Origin: CAVTLG01 sp963735495
Lineage (GTDB): Bacteria; Chloroflexota; Ktedonobacteria; Ktedonobacterales; Ktedonobacteraceae
Direction: 5' to 3'
Assembly (NCBI GenBank): GCA_963735495.1
Contig: CAVTLG010000009.1
Location: 434,001 to 498,000 of the forward strand
Length of the DNA: 64,000 nt
Below, piece by piece: positions 62,066 through 64,000 of this stretch. The notes under the pieces were generated by a model. The model ran no database searches. It had not been told where the DNA came from and was given only the letters and a program-made list of their open reading frames with translations. The translations under genes and the position numbers were made by a program. Within the stretch, counting starts at the first letter, position 1. Each line of letters begins with the position of its first letter.

Positions 62066-64000
62066 AGTCCACCCTCCAGCACAATGTGAAGTCGTCCATT
62101 ATACGGAGCAGTCGGGTCGTTATTCAAGCGGGCAATCTCAAGAGGCTGGATCTGCACAGCATCGACGCAAGGTGGGTCCGGTGCGTCGAGACGATGAAAT
62201 ATCTCCACTTCGGTCCGCGTGACACCCGGCACTCGCATGGCCCACGCGATGATCTGGCTCTGGTAAACGCGCTGACCAAAAGTGAACCGGCCCGCGCGAA
62301 AAAAGCCAGCTTCTCCCGTGCCAAACGTTTGCGCGAGAGCCTTGCTTGTGATGCTGCGCACGGTGCTCCGGTGTAGATAGGCGCGCAACGTGAGAGACAG
62401 AGCAACGAAATACGGCTCCCGTACCTCGATCTCGTGTCCAATCACGCGAAAATCCTGCATGAAACGCGCGAAGCTCGCGGCAAAGACAGCATCAACTGGC
62501 TGATTATTCGCGCGTTGTATGTGGATACAGACAACGGACCTGCTTCCCACCCGGCGCTGGCGAGCCACAGCCCCCGTCACCTGTGGATAGCGCAACGCTA
62601 CGGTCGCGTAATCGTCCGTTGTGACGCAGTGCAATGGTGTGTGAAAGGCATAAGGAGCGTTCAGACGGACCTCCTCAAGCTCCTGAGGATCGGTGCCGCC
62701 CTCCGCTGTCAGGGGATTATGCACGCCGAGAACGCGTAGATCGTCCGTGACGATATGGGTCAGTGCATCGGCGCGCACATTTCCCACAACTCCGCTCCCT
62801 ACGCGATACGTAACCTGGAACTGGTCGCCGGCCTGGGGCTGCATGCCCTGACCTCTTAACCCGAAGCGCAGGCTGGCTCGCCTGTCCTCCTCGATATCCA
62901 CGCTATAATCGGTGGCCAGCGGACCACTACTCAGGAGATCGCGCCGCAGTGTCCAGGCTGTAAAGCTCACAAAACGCAAATGCTGTTCACCCGGTACCAC
63001 CAGCCAGTGACGATGCTTGAGGGTATCGTGCAGTTCCCAACCAGAGCCGCGCACGTGCCGGACGGTCACGCGTGGCGAGAGGACAATACCCTGGTCGCGC
63101 AACTGCCGGTGCGCTTTATCGCTGTTCGAGAGGATGAGCTGATGCAGCGCTAAATCCAGTTCGGCGCTGCGGGGAACGTGTTGTGTGGTTCTGCTCTGCT
63201 GAAAAAGGGAGACCACAGGCAGGGCTTGCAAGATATCCTGGCTGGTGGCCGCGCACGCGGGAAGTGTCTGAGCCAGGGCATGATCGTAGGGCACCGCATA
63301 GGTCAGGCTGGGAGACTGGAGAGATGGGCGATAGCGCGAACTGGATAAAATGGGTGGCAGGACTTCGTGATAGATGGTCATGCCATGATCGGCCAGCACC
63401 ATGTTGCCGCGCGCCACGCAGATGTCCGAGATCAGCTCTCCCTGCTGGCGCGTGGCGACGCGCAGGGGATAGGGCAACGCGTCCTCGCGCGCCCAGATCA
63501 CCCGCAGAACTGGCTCTCCTCCCGCGCGCTCATGCTGGATAGCGGTGAGACGCGCGGCATGGCGGCGGCTCGCGTCAGCACCGGCCTCAGTTCCTGTCGT
63601 GACATTTTTCACCTCTTCAAAAGCCAGTACATCGCCAACTTTGAGGTGTAGTCCCGGTCCATTCGGGCCTCCAGGATCGCGCAGGAGAGCAGTAGTACAT
63701 CCTACGGGCAGAGAAAGTTCCTCACCTTCCTCGACATAGAGAGCTATTTCATTCTGTTCTGGATAGAGGGTAGCACTGTATAGCGTAGCAAAGAGCGTCG
63801 GCTGCTGTCGCAAGATATCGTCATAGATGGGAGAATGAGGTGGGATCGTCGGAGTTTCGACCATATTGCTGACATGCGTAAACACCTGGGTAGCCTGGGG
63901 AAGAACCAGAGCTTCGCTGACCTGCACTTGCACCCATGTACGCGCGTTACACCCCTCCAGCATAAGATAGTCCAGCAGGCGCACGTGCCGCTTCACCGAG
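62062..64000 (-). CDS. Baseplate J/gp47-like protein (5' end outside window)
   Basis: At least 644 residues, cut by the window edge. RHVRLLDYLMLEGCNARTWV is an internal, not N-terminal, motif of large contractile-injection baseplate proteins, so about 100-150 residues are missing upstream. The C-terminal half is gpJ-like: VTYRVGSGVVGNVRADALTH, LNAPYAFHTPLHCVTTDDYA, FTFGQRVYQSQIIAWAMRVP and GVTRTEVEIFHRLD. These proteins form the wedges around the central spike of eCIS, R-pyocin-like and phage baseplates. It overlaps the next gene by 4 bases (ATGA). Spike, sheath, tube and AAA ATPase genes would be expected to the right. Confidence 0.85.
   Translation of the reverse strand, partial: SVKRHVRLLDYLMLEGCNARTWVQVQVSEALVLPQATQVFTHVSNMVETPTIPPHSPIYDDILRQQPTLFATLYSATLYPEQNEIALYVEEGEELSLPVGCTTALLRDPGGPNGPGLHLKVGDVLAFEEVKNVTTGTEAGADASRRHAARLTAIQHERAGGEPVLRVIWAREDALPYPLRVATRQQGELISDICVARGNMVLADHGMTIYHEVLPPILSSSRYRPSLQSPSLTYAVPYDHALAQTLPACAATSQDILQALPVVSLFQQSRTTQHVPRSAELDLALHQLILSNSDKAHRQLRDQGIVLSPRVTVRHVRGSGWELHDTLKHRHWLVVPGEQHLRFVSFTAWTLRRDLLSSGPLATDYSVDIEEDRRASLRFGLRGQGMQPQAGDQFQVTYRVGSGVVGNVRADALTHIVTDDLRVLGVHNPLTAEGGTDPQELEEVRLNAPYAFHTPLHCVTTDDYATVALRYPQVTGAVARQRRVGSRSVVCIHIQRANNQPVDAVFAASFARFMQDFRVIGHEIEVREPYFVALSLTLRAYLHRSTVRSITSKALAQTFGTGEAGFFRAGRFTFGQRVYQSQIIAWAMRVPGVTRTEVEIFHRLDAPDPPCVDAVQIQPLEIARLNNDPTAPYNGRLHIVLEGGL

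Overview
The window reads as chromosome of a soil Ktedonobacteria-type Chloroflexota, most like Ktedonobacter racemifer. This is inferred from gene content and moderate GC, not from a database match. The pointers are an IscB nuclease gene with an upstream omega-RNA (HEARO) leader, secreted malectin-domain glucanases, a phage-tail-like contractile injection (eCIS) baseplate cluster, an L-lactate permease, and many broken genes. No rRNA, tRNA or CRISPR array was seen.

Layout. 1-1.6 kb is decayed: a TetR regulator with stops and a frameshift, a MarR C-terminal remnant and small unknown ORFs. 1.6-11.3 kb holds a small membrane protein, a VWA protein with a duplicated C-terminal domain, an L-lactate permease, a frameshifted GT39-type glycosyltransferase, a histidine kinase tail, an NAD-dependent epimerase, an NTF2-like gene that seems to have lost its start codon, and a pentapeptide-repeat membrane protein. 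11.7-20.1 kb is a compact plus-strand operon of unknown pathway: two DJ-1/PfpI proteins, a benzoylformate-decarboxylase-like ThDP enzyme, two NTF2/SnoaL-like proteins, a GMC oxidoreductase, a VOC protein and a GlgX debranching enzyme. An omega-RNA/IscB unit (iscB frameshifted, catalytic residues intact) separates it from an AGE-type epimerase fused to a STAS domain.

24-30 kb carries a disulfide oxidoreductase with a perfect 32-bp palindrome inside its coding sequence, a membrane protein, a CDP-alcohol phosphatidyltransferase, a methyltransferase and a cysteine-rich radical SAM enzyme of the Tes/MJ0619 (tetraether lipid synthase) type. 30-40 kb is a beta-glucan island: malectin-GH16-TIM barrel, malectin-beta-helix, a GH64 fragment and SGNH-GH30-ricin B. 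Part of it lies between ~70-bp direct repeats and next to gene fragments. 40-49 kb holds an Fe(III) ABC transporter whose promoter overlaps tandem palindromes, and a translationally coupled galE-galT-IMPase-GHMP kinase operon.

49-55 kb contains a LysR regulator divergent from an AtuA/carboxylesterase chimeric remnant, a sugar ABC importer without its own ATPase, a GC-rich repeat also present near 11.4 kb, and a NUDIX hydrolase. 55.9-64 kb (minus strand) is the end of an eCIS/phage-tail-like cluster: two baseplate J-type proteins and a tail protein I with a beta-helix-like C-terminus. The second baseplate protein is split by a 1-base shift and carries an embedded beta-propeller with transmembrane helices. 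That embedding is the most unusual architecture here and the best candidate for something undescribed.
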